Source: Stutzerimonas stutzeri
GTDB lineage: Bacteria > Pseudomonadota > Gammaproteobacteria > Pseudomonadales > Pseudomonadaceae
Direction: 5' to 3'
Length of the DNA: 64,000 bases
Assembly (NCBI RefSeq): GCF_000952685.1
Contig: NZ_JYHV01000034.1
Coordinates: forward strand, 186,001 to 250,000
Shown here: piece by piece, positions 37,763 to 46,162 of the stretch
Layout: the number at the start of each line of letters is the position of its first letter
Numbering within the stretch: the first letter of the stretch is position 1
Translations under genes and position numbers: made by a program
The notes under the pieces: generated by a model
What the model saw: the letters and a program-made list of their open reading frames with translations, nothing else
Databases searched by the model: none
What the model was told of the DNA's origin: nothing

Positions 37763-39952
37763 CTACGGCGCCTCGCTCGCGGGGTCCATCACTTGCACTA
37801 CGGGAATCAGCGTCGGGCCGGCAGGGGCCTTCTTGCCGCGCTTGGTGCGCTTGTTCTTCAGAATCAGCGGCGGGCACTTGTTTTCGTTGTGGTAGGTCAT
37901 CTGGCAATCGAGGCAGTAATGGCACTCGTTGGCATTGATGTGGCCGTCCGGATGAATCGCCTGGATTTCGCATTCCTTGGCGCACAGCTGGCAGGGGTTG
38001 CCGCATTCCTTGCGTCGCTTGAGCCAATCGAACAGGCGGAACTTGGTGGGGATCGCCAGCGCCGCGCCCAGCGGGCAGATGTAGCGGCAGTACACCTTGC
38101 GGGTGAAAACGTTGATGACCAGCAGCGCCACCGCGTAAGCGACGAACCACCACTGACGATCGAAGTGCAGGGTGATGGCCGTCTTGAACGGCTCCACCTC
38201 GGCGGCCTTCTCGGCCATCATCATCGACTCGAGCGAGATGCCGAACAGCACCAGCAGCACGATGTACTTGATCGCCCAGAGCCGCTCATGCACGGCAAAC
38301 GGCAGTTCGTACTGCGGGATCTTCAGCTTGCGCGCGGCCTCGTTGATCAGCTCCTGCAGGGCACCGAAGGGGCACAGCCAGCCGCAGAACACACCGCGTC
38401 CCCAGAGCAGGATGCTCGCCGCGGTGAAGGTCCAGAGAATGAAGATCACCGGGTCGGTGAGGAACAGCTCCCAGCGAAAATCCTGAAACAGCGCATGGAC
38501 GAAGGTCAGCGCATTGACCACCGACAGCTGCCCTAAGGCGTACCAGCCGATGAACACTACGGTGAACACCAGGTAGCCGCGACGCAGCCAGTGCATGAAG
38601 CGTGGGCGCCGGGTAAAGGTGTCCTGCAGGAAGAGGATGACGGTCAGCAACGCCAGGGCGACCAGGATCACGCCGATCTGGAAGCTCTTCTGGTACCAGA
38701 TGTTGACCCACATCGGCCGGCTGGCCTCCTCGGCCGCAGCCAGTTCCTCGGCACTCGGCTGCGGGCGATCGAGGTAGGCCTCGGGCATCTGGTACGGCAG
38801 CTCGAAACTGGTGAACACGCCGCTGACCGGGCCGGTCTGGCGCCGCACCAGCAGCTCCAGCGTCCAGGGTGAGCCGGGGTCGAAGGCGCCGTGCTGGCGG
38901 ACGATGAACACGGCCATTTCACCGAAATCCGGCATGCCCTCGGCATAGACGTCATCGAGGCGCTGGAAGTCCATGTCGCGGAAGCTGATGACATTGCCGA
39001 ACTGGCGCAGCTGCACCCGATCGAAGATGCCACCGCGCACGTACCCCGAGCCCTTGAAGGAATATTCGCCGCTGGCCATCACCGCAACGGCATGCTCGCC
39101 CGGCTTCAGCGCTCCCATGAGCGACTGGTACTGGCTGTCGCCCAGCAGGTTGCGGCCGATGGTCGGCGGATTGATTTCGGCGGCATAGAGGTCGATGAAG
39201 GTCTCGTTGGCAGCTTCCGGGGCGGCTTCGTCGATGCCCTCGGCGTCGGTGCCCTTGAACGCCTGGTCGATGTCGCCCTTGGTCAGGTGCAACCGGCGGA
39301 TCGCGCCGTTGCCGGTGAGCTCGCTCCAACTGGCCGGCTGATAGTCATCCTGGCGAATCGTGGCCGGTTTCTGCGTCGCGCCGCCCTTGTCCTCGACCAG
39401 CCCGAGCGATACCGCGACGTCGTGACCGGCACGCATGACGATCTCGTTGACCACCATCACAGTGACCGTGGCGCCGGTCACGGCATCGATGGTGACGGCC
39501 TTTTCGTCACTGGAATGGCCAACGACCACCCGCTGATCGATCTTGATGCCCTGGTACTTGGCGGTAAATGCGTGGAGCTTCTCCACCGGGATGCCCACCA
39601 GCAGAATCGGTTCGTGGTGCTCAAGCACATAGGCATCGACTATCACGCCCTGCGGATCGAGCAGCACCTGGATATTGATCGGCTTGCCGGAATAGGCCGG
39701 AATGTCGACCACGTTGATGGTCTGGAAGGCGTAACCGAGCACCTCGTCACCCTTGCGGATGGTGCGCACCTGATAGTCGCCCTCGGGCGCGGAGAGGCTG
39801 GTGCCAGGAAAGAATTGTTCGAGTCGCTGCTGTTCGGCTTCGTATTCCTTGGCCTCGAGGGTTACGGCGCCCAACATCAACGTCATCAGCAGAGTGAAGC
39901 CAAGCCCCCATGCACGCCTGACAGCTACTGCGAGAGATAGACGGGACTTCAT
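37763..39952 (-). CDS. nosR: NosR, membrane flavo-iron-sulfur protein for N2O reduction
   Basis: A 729-residue protein: signal/first span, periplasmic FMN-binding domain with the covalent-flavin motif DAVTGATVT, several membrane helices, two CxxxCP motifs (CGWLCP, CRYICP) and a cytoplasmic ferredoxin-like end with cysteine clusters (CGNPCQLCAKEC, CHYCLDC). It supplies electrons to NosZ and is needed for nosZ expression. It leads the nos operon, behind two DNR-type boxes. Confidence 0.97.
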   Translation of the reverse strand: MKSRLSLAVAVRRAWGLGFTLLMTLMLGAVTLEAKEYEAEQQRLEQFFPGTSLSAPEGDYQVRTIRKGDEVLGYAFQTINVVDIPAYSGKPINIQVLLDPQGVIVDAYVLEHHEPILLVGIPVEKLHAFTAKYQGIKIDQRVVVGHSSDEKAVTIDAVTGATVTVMVVNEIVMRAGHDVAVSLGLVEDKGGATQKPATIRQDDYQPASWSELTGNGAIRRLHLTKGDIDQAFKGTDAEGIDEAAPEAANETFIDLYAAEINPPTIGRNLLGDSQYQSLMGALKPGEHAVAVMASGEYSFKGSGYVRGGIFDRVQLRQFGNVISFRDMDFQRLDDVYAEGMPDFGEMAVFIVRQHGAFDPGSPWTLELLVRRQTGPVSGVFTSFELPYQMPEAYLDRPQPSAEELAAAEEASRPMWVNIWYQKSFQIGVILVALALLTVILFLQDTFTRRPRFMHWLRRGYLVFTVVFIGWYALGQLSVVNALTFVHALFQDFRWELFLTDPVIFILWTFTAASILLWGRGVFCGWLCPFGALQELINEAARKLKIPQYELPFAVHERLWAIKYIVLLVLFGISLESMMMAEKAAEVEPFKTAITLHFDRQWWFVAYAVALLVINVFTRKVYCRYICPLGAALAIPTKFRLFDWLKRRKECGNPCQLCAKECEIQAIHPDGHINANECHYCLDCQMTYHNENKCPPLILKNKRTKRGKKAPAGPTLIPVVQVMDPASEAP

Positions 39953-40014
39953 GACCTACCCACTTTCACTTATCGAATGTGAAGCGATGGTAGGGAGTGG
40001 GTCGGGCGCTCTCC

Positions 40015-40028
40015 TTGACTCGGATCAA
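40015..40028. promoter_or_regulatory. ANR/DNR box 1 upstream of nosR
   Basis: TTGACTCGGATCAA has one deviation and is centred about 69 bp before the nosR start. Confidence 0.85.
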
Positions 40029-40053
40029 GCTTGCACGGGTAACCCTGATTGCA

Positions 40054-40067
40054 TTGAGCCATGTCAA
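40054..40067. promoter_or_regulatory. ANR/DNR box 2 upstream of nosR
   Basis: TTGAGCCATGTCAA is a weaker site, 39 bp further upstream. Two sites at this spacing could bind two dimers on nearly the same DNA face. Confidence 0.6.
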
Positions 40068-40213
40068 CGAGACGGGATCTGGCGGAGCGCCGATAGTCTC
40101 GCGCCCGTCCGAAGCAAGAGCGGTTAGCTGGTCTGCTCGCGGTTCAGTCGCAATGACCATCGAGCATTGACCGTGGCGGTCTGGCGCTCACCGTGAATGA
40201 AGGATTCGCACCC

Positions 40214-40260
40214 GGTAGGATGGGCCGAGCGGCGTTCCGCTTCAGCCCACCAGCCAGCTA
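40214..40260. repeat. Short dispersed repeat GTAGGATGGGCCGAGCGGCGTT type
   Basis: A GTAGGATGGG...CCCACCAGC...CTAC element, similar to copies near 14541 and 57709. Its right end supplies the TAG stop of the acyl-CoA dehydrogenase gene. The rest of the interval to nosR is promoter DNA. Confidence 0.6.
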
Positions 40261-41514
40261 CACGCCGTGACGTCCGGGCGGGGTGAGGTAGACCATGGTC
40301 GCACCGCGGGTGGCTTCGCTGGCCTTGATCTCCATCCGCGCAATGCTGCGCAGGTGCACCTGATCCGGACCGTCGGCGAAGCGCAGGGCACGGCCGGCGG
40401 TCCACATGTCGGCCAGCGGCGTATCGGGGGTCAGCCCCATGCCGCCATAGACCTGCATGGCGCGGTCGACTACCCGCGTCTGCATGCGCGGCACCAGCGC
40501 TTTGATCATTGCGATCTCTTTGCGCGCTGCCTTGGCACCGACTTCGTCGATCATCCAGGCGGTCTTGAGCACCAGCAGCCGCGCCTGTTCGATCTCGATA
40601 CGCGACTCGGCGATCCAGTCGCTGATATTCGAATATTGTTGCAGGTACCTGCCGAACGCCTTGCGCTCCTGGCAGCGCTCGACCATCAACTCCAACGCCA
40701 GCTCGGCCATGCCGATCGAGCGCATGCAATGATGGATGCGCCCTGGGCCGAGCCGAGCCTGGGCCATCATGAAGCCCTGCCCTTCCTGGCCCAGCAAGTT
40801 GGTGGCCGGCACCCGCACGTTACGCAGCAGCAGCTCGCAGTGGCCTTCCGGCGCGACGTGGTTCATCACCGGGATATTGCGCACTCGCTCGACACCGGGC
40901 GTGTCGAACGGCACCAGGATCATGCTCTGCTGCCGATGGGTATCGGCGTCCGGGTCGGTCTTGCCCATGACGATGAGCAGCTTGCAGTTGGGGTGCGAGG
41001 CATTGGTGATGAACCACTTGCGACCGTTGATCACGTAGTCGTCGCCGTCGCGGCGGATCAGTGTCTGGATGTTGGTGGCATCGGAGGATGGCACGTCCGG
41101 CTCGGTCATGGCGAAGGCCGAGCGGATCTCGCCCTCGAGCAGAGGCTTGAGCCAGCGCTCACGCTGCGCCGGCGTGGCGAACAGGTGCAGCAACTCCATG
41201 TTGCCGGTGTCCGGCGCGTTGCAGTTGAACACCTCCGATGCCCAATGCACACGGCCCATGATTTCGGCCAGCGGGGCGTATTCGAGATTGCTCAGACCCG
41301 TGCCCGGTTCGTCCTCGCCGAGCGAAGGCAGGAACAGATTCCACAGCCCTTCAGAGCGTGCCAGCGCCTTCAGATCCTCCATGAACGACACCGGGTAGGC
41401 TCCGGCGGCGACCTCCATGTGCCAGGCGCCGTTACGCGGCACAACGTACTCATCCATAAAGGCCAGTAGCTGCTGGCGCAAGGCCTCAACACGTGGGCTG
41501 TAGGCGAAATTCAT
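40258..41514 (-). CDS. Acyl-CoA dehydrogenase family protein
   Basis: A 418-residue flavoprotein of the long-chain acyl-CoA dehydrogenase type found in fungi and bacteria (FAMTEPDVPSSDATNI, WFITNASHPNCKLLIVMGKTD, MQVYGGMGLTPDTPLADMW). It oxidises an acyl-CoA whose chain I cannot define. GAGG before the ATG at 41514. The frame continues upstream without a ribosome site. No partner genes are adjacent, and it is not an obvious part of denitrification. Confidence 0.88.
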   Translation of the reverse strand: MNFAYSPRVEALRQQLLAFMDEYVVPRNGAWHMEVAAGAYPVSFMEDLKALARSEGLWNLFLPSLGEDEPGTGLSNLEYAPLAEIMGRVHWASEVFNCNAPDTGNMELLHLFATPAQRERWLKPLLEGEIRSAFAMTEPDVPSSDATNIQTLIRRDGDDYVINGRKWFITNASHPNCKLLIVMGKTDPDADTHRQQSMILVPFDTPGVERVRNIPVMNHVAPEGHCELLLRNVRVPATNLLGQEGQGFMMAQARLGPGRIHHCMRSIGMAELALELMVERCQERKAFGRYLQQYSNISDWIAESRIEIEQARLLVLKTAWMIDEVGAKAARKEIAMIKALVPRMQTRVVDRAMQVYGGMGLTPDTPLADMWTAGRALRFADGPDQVHLRSIARMEIKASEATRGATMVYLTPPGRHGV

Positions 41515-41773
41515 CGGATACCTCGTTGATCTGACGGGCAGGGATGCGCTGACGATAGGCGCGATGGGAGCCGAAACAAACAAGGCTAAAGCGGCTGAAT
41601 CTGCCCACAATCACGCCAGCCGATAGCGCATGGGGATTGACCGAGGTCATCGCCGACCCTGTGTCGATGCAGTAGAGACGCGACTGGCATAAACCGCCCG
41701 ATCGACAACAGGCACAAGCCGAAGGCCCGCAGTGAGGCCCGTTGGGGATAACGGCCTGGGCGGCCGCGGCCCG

Positions 41774-42214
41774 TTACCAGTGCAGGTAGAACATGCCCTT
41801 GGCCAGCAGCACGATGCCAATCATCTGGGCAAATATTGCCCAATGAACGCGCCGATAGCGCGCCGGCGTCATGCGCCCGCTGCGCAGCAACATCGCGACC
41901 AGGCCGAAGGTGAAGAACACCCCGATCGCCAGCAGGATTTTCAACGACAACAACGTCGCGAAGCTGCTGGAGAAGGGATCGGCGAGTGCTTGGCGGTGAT
42001 GCCAGGCCAGGCCGATGCCGGCGCCATAGACGAACACCACCACCCAGTGCAGCACCACCCGCAGGCGAGCACTGACCGCCTTGTCGACGGTCTGCATGGT
42101 CGCCGGCTCGATCTGCTGGCGCACCCGGGCGAGCACGGCGACCTCGACGAACAGCGCGCCGATAAAGAAGATCGCCGCCAGTAGATGCGTGATGTGTAAC
42201 AAGGAGTAGCTCAT
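41774..42214 (-). CDS. CopD-like integral membrane protein
   Basis: A 146-residue protein with four membrane helices and conserved histidines in helices 1 and 2 (LLHITHLLAAIFFIGALFVEV, LHWVVVFVYGAGIGLAWHHR). It resembles small CopD-family proteins linked with copper handling or haem-binding. AAGGAG before the ATG. Location near nos makes a copper link conceivable but untested. Confidence 0.7.
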   Translation of the reverse strand: MSYSLLHITHLLAAIFFIGALFVEVAVLARVRQQIEPATMQTVDKAVSARLRVVLHWVVVFVYGAGIGLAWHHRQALADPFSSSFATLLSLKILLAIGVFFTFGLVAMLLRSGRMTPARYRRVHWAIFAQMIGIVLLAKGMFYLHW

Positions 42215-42277
42215 CTCGGCTCCTTCGCGTCTGATGCCGGCCAGCCTATCAGAACGGCAGACCTGCGCTGCGGGGCC

Positions 42278-42631
42278 CTAGCGGTTGTCTGCGCTGATGA
42301 GCGTGCCGTCGCGTTGTACCTGCTCCCCGGCGACCAGGCCATTGTGAGAACTGCGTAGGCGTGATTGGCTGCCATCTTCGTGCTCAACAACATAGAGCGT
42401 CTGTTCGAGCCCCGCCGCCTTCTGCACGCCCTGCCCGGCAAAATAGCCCAAGCCACCGCCGACCAGCGCGCCGATTGGCCCACCGGCAGCGGCCCCGAGC
42501 ATGAATCCACTGAGCCCGCCGAAACCGCCGCCGACGACGCGGTCCTCTCGCGCCGTTACCACCGAATCAGCGACAGCCAGCGAGCTGGACAATAGGGTTG
42601 CACAGGTAACCAAAGCGACTAGATTTTTCAT
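42278..42631 (-). CDS. Glycine-zipper envelope protein
   Basis: A 117-residue exported protein with a signal peptide cleaved near residue 22 (AVADS) and a glycine-zipper hairpin (GGGFGGLSGFMLGAAAGGPIGALVGGGLGYFAG), as in SlyB/OmpA-type small outer-membrane proteins. AAGGAG precedes the ATG. A possible ANR/DNR-type site (TTGAT-N4-ATCAC) lies 33-46 bp before the start. Confidence 0.8.
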   Translation of the reverse strand: MKNLVALVTCATLLSSSLAVADSVVTAREDRVVGGGFGGLSGFMLGAAAGGPIGALVGGGLGYFAGQGVQKAAGLEQTLYVVEHEDGSQSRLRSSHNGLVAGEQVQRDGTLISADNR

Positions 42632-42663
42632 GCGATGCTCCTTCAAGGTGTTGTGTCGTTCCC

Positions 42664-42727
42664 TTGATGACAATCACGAAGCGTGCCGCTTTTAATTTCT
42701 TTATTTTTCAAACACCTGAAACAGGTG
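42664..42727. promoter_or_regulatory. Candidate regulatory sites between the glycine-zipper gene and DUF488
   Basis: TTGATGACAATCAC (42664-42677) misses the FNR consensus by one base. CACCTG-AAA-CAGGTG (42713-42727) is a perfect 6-bp inverted repeat in an AT-rich stretch. The two divergent genes flank them. Regulators unknown. Confidence 0.45.
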
Positions 42728-42828
42728 ATGTACTTTTTACCCACATCCATATGGTTATAACGACCTAGCGATAAGTTTTTTTAACCCTTATTTGATCGCC
42801 TTATATTTCATGCTGATGGAGCCGGCCG

Positions 42829-43230
42829 ATGATCCGCTGCAAACGCGCCTACGAGACTCCGGAACCCAACGATGGACATCGTGTGCTGGTTGATCGGCTC
42901 TGGCCGCGAAACCTGCGCAAGGAAGCGCTGGCGCTGGATGACTGGCGCAAGGATCTGGCGCCCTCGACCGAGCTGCGACGCGCGTTCAAGGCAGGCGAAA
43001 AGGTATACGAGACCTTTCGAGACGATTACCGGCGAGAGTTGGCGGGCCACCCGGAGCACTGGTGGCCGCTACTGGACATCGCCACTAAAGGCCCGCTGAC
43101 GCTGATCTACGCCGCCCGCGACGAGCAGCAGAACAACGCGCGAGTACTGGCCGAATGGCTGGAGGAAGAGCTGGAACGGCGTGGCGCGCCGAGTTCGCCG
43201 ACCTGCTATGCCGGCGAGCGGATGGCGTGA
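42829..43230 (+). CDS. DUF488 family protein
   Basis: A 133-residue DUF488 (YeaO-like) protein, starting MIRCKRAYETPEPNDGHRVLVDRLWPRNLRKE, with motifs typical of the family (DRLWPR, DWRKDLAPSTELR). Cytoplasmic, function unknown. GGAG precedes the ATG. Its 3' end is duplicated as a remnant at about 48060-48120. Confidence 0.85.
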   Translation: MIRCKRAYETPEPNDGHRVLVDRLWPRNLRKEALALDDWRKDLAPSTELRRAFKAGEKVYETFRDDYRRELAGHPEHWWPLLDIATKGPLTLIYAARDEQQNNARVLAEWLEEELERRGAPSSPTCYAGERMA

Positions 43231-43240
43231 GGGGCAGGGT

Positions 43241-43330
43241 TGCGGTTGACCGTCAGCGCACGCATCACGTCGGCTCTGATTTGCGCGTCATACGACGGCC
43301 ATAGGACAGGATCTCCTCGCACCAGCATTC
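43241..43330 (-). pseudogene. Remnant of the 3' end of a dctP gene
   Basis: The minus strand reads SYDAQIRADVMRALTVNRN in one frame, matching the C-terminus of the two intact TRAP binding proteins ([19 protein letters not shown]). The DNA match continues a little upstream with frame damage (CWCEEI against AWREKM). No stop, no start. It stands directly after the DUF488 stop, as does intact dctP after the DUF488 remnant at 48060. Confidence 0.75.
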
Positions 43331-43463
43331 AAACGAACCCGAGCGCGCCACCGAACGACATGCAGCTGCCAGCCAACGACTCGCGCCACCGCGCCCCGAC
43401 GCTGAGAGCCGCGGCTATGGTTCAATGCATTCAATAGCGTGAGCGTGCTGCCAGGAGATTTGC

Positions 43464-45356
43464 ATGCAGGTCGAGCTGATAGAGATACGCGACCACCTGA
43501 GTCGCTTCGCCCCCTTCGACGGACTGCCGGACGACACCCTCGACGAAATCGCCCGGCAGGTCGAGGTCAGCTATTTCAAGGCCGGCAGCGACATCCTCCG
43601 CTATGGCGAACCGATCGAGGACCTGCACTACATTCGCAGCGGCGCGGTGGAAATCTACCGGCGCAACGGCGAGCTGTACAACCGCCTGTCCGAGGGTGAG
43701 GTGTTTGGCCAGTTCGGCCTGCTGCGCGGGCACAGGGTGCGCCTGCCGGCACGGGCGATCGAAGACAGCCTGATCTACTTCATTCCCGGCCAGCTGTTCG
43801 AACAGCTGTGCGAGGCGCATGACGCCTTCGCCGACTTCGTCGAGGCCGAAGGTCAGTCGCGGTTGAAGCCGGAAGAGCCGAACGGCAAGGCCAGCGAGCT
43901 GATGAAGATCAAGGTGCGCAAGCTGATCACCCGGCGCACCGTCAGCGTACCGCTGGGCACCAGCGTGCAGGAGGCGGCGCAGGTGATGACCGAACATGGG
44001 GTCTCCTCGCTGGTGATCCTGGGCCCACCAGCGACCGCTTCCGCGCCGTCCAGCATCCAGATTATGACCGGCATCACCACCGATCGCGACCTGCGCACTC
44101 GAGTATTAGCCGAAGGCCTGGCACTGGATACCCCGGTCGACCAGGTGATGTCACCCAACCCGATCACCATTCAGGCCGACGACTCGGTATTCGAGGCGAT
44201 GCTGTGCATGCTGCGCCATAACATCCATCACCTGCCGGTGATGCATCGCCAGCGCCCGGTTGGGGTGATCAACCTGTCGGACATCATCAAGTACGAATCG
44301 CAAAGCAGCCTGTATCTGGTCAACAGCATCTTCAACAAGCAATCGGTGGCCGAACTGCAGGCCCTGCTGCCGGACCTGCGCGCAACCTTCCTGCGCATGG
44401 TCAATGAAGAGGCCACCGCGCACATGATCGGCAGCGCCATGTCAGGGATCGGCCGCAGCCTGACCCATCGCCTGCTGGAACTGGCCGAGGAACGGCTGGG
44501 ACCACCGCCGGTGCCCTACTGCTACATGGTCCTGGGATCCATGGCGCGTGACGAACAGCTGATCGTTACCGACCAGGACAATGCCCTGGTAATCGACAAC
44601 CGCTTCGACCCGCGAATCCACGACGAATATTTCCTCCAGTTGGCGAGCTTCGTCAGCGACGGTCTGGCTGCCTGCGGCTACAGCTACTGCAAGGGTGGGA
44701 TCATGGCCAGCAACCCCAAGTGGCGCCAGCCGTTGAGGGTCTGGAGAAGTTATTTCACCCAGTGGATCGAGCAGCCCAACCCGGAAACCCTGCTCAACAG
44801 TTCGATCTTCTTCGACCTCGACAGTGTTTACGGCGAGGCCAGCCTGGTGGAAGGCCTCAAGGATCTGATTGCGCAGAAAGCCAGCAGCAACCCGCTGTTT
44901 CTCGCCAGCCTGGCACGCAACGCGCTCAACCGCACACCACCCCTGGGCTTCTTTCGCACCTTCGTGATGGAAAAGGACGGTCAGCAGAACAACATCATCA
45001 ACCTCAAGGGCCGCGGCACCGCGCCTCTGACCGACCTGATCCGGGTACACGCCCTGGCCGTCGGCTCCAAAGCCCAGAACTCGCTGGAGCGCCTGGACGC
45101 CATCGCCGCCACCAAACTGTTGACCGAAGACGCCATCACCCAGCTGCGCAATGCCCTGGAGTTCCTCTCGATCGTGCGCATCCGTCATCAGGCCATGGAC
45201 CTGCTGGAGGGGCGCGAGCCGGATAACTACATAGAACCGGAAAAGGTGTCAGCCAACGAACGACACAACCTCAAGTCGGCCTTCCAGGTGTTGAGCAATG
45301 CGCAGCAGTTCCTGCGCTTCCGCTACCCTGGTCAAGCTCAAAGCCGACCACTATGA
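43464..45356 (+). CDS. cNMP-binding, CBS and DUF294 nucleotidyltransferase-like protein
   Basis: A 630-residue cytoplasmic protein with an N-terminal cyclic-nucleotide-binding-type domain (about 10-130), a CBS pair (about 150-280) and DUF294 nucleotidyltransferase-like domains (GSMARDEQLIVTDQDNALV at about 355-373). Such proteins are predicted signal-transducing nucleotidyltransferases. AGGAG precedes the ATG. Overlaps the exonuclease gene by 4 bp, a pairing common in pseudomonads. Confidence 0.9.
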   Translation: MQVELIEIRDHLSRFAPFDGLPDDTLDEIARQVEVSYFKAGSDILRYGEPIEDLHYIRSGAVEIYRRNGELYNRLSEGEVFGQFGLLRGHRVRLPARAIEDSLIYFIPGQLFEQLCEAHDAFADFVEAEGQSRLKPEEPNGKASELMKIKVRKLITRRTVSVPLGTSVQEAAQVMTEHGVSSLVILGPPATASAPSSIQIMTGITTDRDLRTRVLAEGLALDTPVDQVMSPNPITIQADDSVFEAMLCMLRHNIHHLPVMHRQRPVGVINLSDIIKYESQSSLYLVNSIFNKQSVAELQALLPDLRATFLRMVNEEATAHMIGSAMSGIGRSLTHRLLELAEERLGPPPVPYCYMVLGSMARDEQLIVTDQDNALVIDNRFDPRIHDEYFLQLASFVSDGLAACGYSYCKGGIMASNPKWRQPLRVWRSYFTQWIEQPNPETLLNSSIFFDLDSVYGEASLVEGLKDLIAQKASSNPLFLASLARNALNRTPPLGFFRTFVMEKDGQQNNIINLKGRGTAPLTDLIRVHALAVGSKAQNSLERLDAIAATKLLTEDAITQLRNALEFLSIVRIRHQAMDLLEGREPDNYIEPEKVSANERHNLKSAFQVLSNAQQFLRFRYPGQAQSRPL

Positions 45357-46075
45357 AGCGTAACGCCCATACGCCAACCCCCGATTGGCCAAGCCTGTTC
45401 GCCCAACTGGCGCAAACGGCACGCGATCCACGCCTGGTACGCTTCTACCAAGCCGGCACGGTCAGCGCTGACACGCCCCTGGAGCAGGTGCCCTTGCTCG
45501 CGCTGGATGTCGAGACCACCGGCCTGGACAGTCAGCGCGACTCGATCGTCAGTCTCGGCCTGGTGCCCTTCGACCTGCGCCGCATCCGCTGCCGCGAGGC
45601 CAGTTACTGGGTGGTCAAACCGATTTGCGAGCTGAGCAGCCAATCGGTCACCTTCCATCACATCACCCATTCGGATATCAGCGAGGCGCCACGACTGGCC
45701 ACCGTGCTCGACGAGCTGCTCGCCGCCATGGCCGGCAAGATCGTGGTGGTGCATTACCGCAACATAGAACGGGGTTTTCTGGACCAAGCGGTGCGCCACC
45801 TGCTGGGTGAAGGGCTGCAATTCCCGGTGATCGACACCATGCAGCTTGAAGCACGGCTGCATCCGCGCCGACGCCGGCCCGGCTGGCTGCGCCGTCTGAT
45901 CGACAAGCAGCGGCCGGTATCGATCCGGCTGGCCGACAGCCGCCTGCGCTACGGCTTGCCGCTGTACCAGGCACACCATGCCCTGACCGACGCCCTGGCC
46001 ACCGCCGAACTGCTGCAGGCGCAGGCGGCCAGGCACTATCCACCGACGACGGCGGTGGGCGATCTCTGGAACTAA
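45353..46075 (+). CDS. DEDDh 3'-5' exonuclease (DnaQ-like)
   Basis: A 240-residue exonuclease-fold protein with motifs ALDVETTGLD (Asp-Glu), HHITHSDI, and HHALTDALATAEL (His-Asp). Related to the DNA polymerase III epsilon subunit, but the target is unknown. Its ATG overlaps the stop of the DUF294 gene (ATGA), so the two are co-translated. Confidence 0.88.
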   Translation: MKRNAHTPTPDWPSLFAQLAQTARDPRLVRFYQAGTVSADTPLEQVPLLALDVETTGLDSQRDSIVSLGLVPFDLRRIRCREASYWVVKPICELSSQSVTFHHITHSDISEAPRLATVLDELLAAMAGKIVVVHYRNIERGFLDQAVRHLLGEGLQFPVIDTMQLEARLHPRRRRPGWLRRLIDKQRPVSIRLADSRLRYGLPLYQAHHALTDALATAELLQAQAARHYPPTTAVGDLWN

Positions 46076-46077
46076 AA

Positions 46078-46103
46078 AAACGCGACCGCCATGGGTCGCG
46101 TTT
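46078..46103. terminator. Bidirectional terminator between exonuclease and BCCT genes
   Basis: AAACGCGACC-N6-GGTCGCGTTT, a 10-bp stem with an A-run before and T-rich DNA after, serving both converging genes. Confidence 0.85.
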
Positions 46104-46162
46104 CTTTGTAGAACACTGGGGTACACACCTGATCGGCATGCACCCCCGGATACGTCCGTTAA

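Noticed and set aside
41637..41650. TTGACCGAGGTCAT as an ANR/DNR box
   Set aside because: It is only a partial match, in a gap before an acyl-CoA dehydrogenase with no link to anaerobic life. Kept as background.
42713..42727. CACCTGAAACAGGTG as a terminator
   Set aside because: The stem has only 6 bp with a 3-base loop and no nearby gene end. An operator is more likely.
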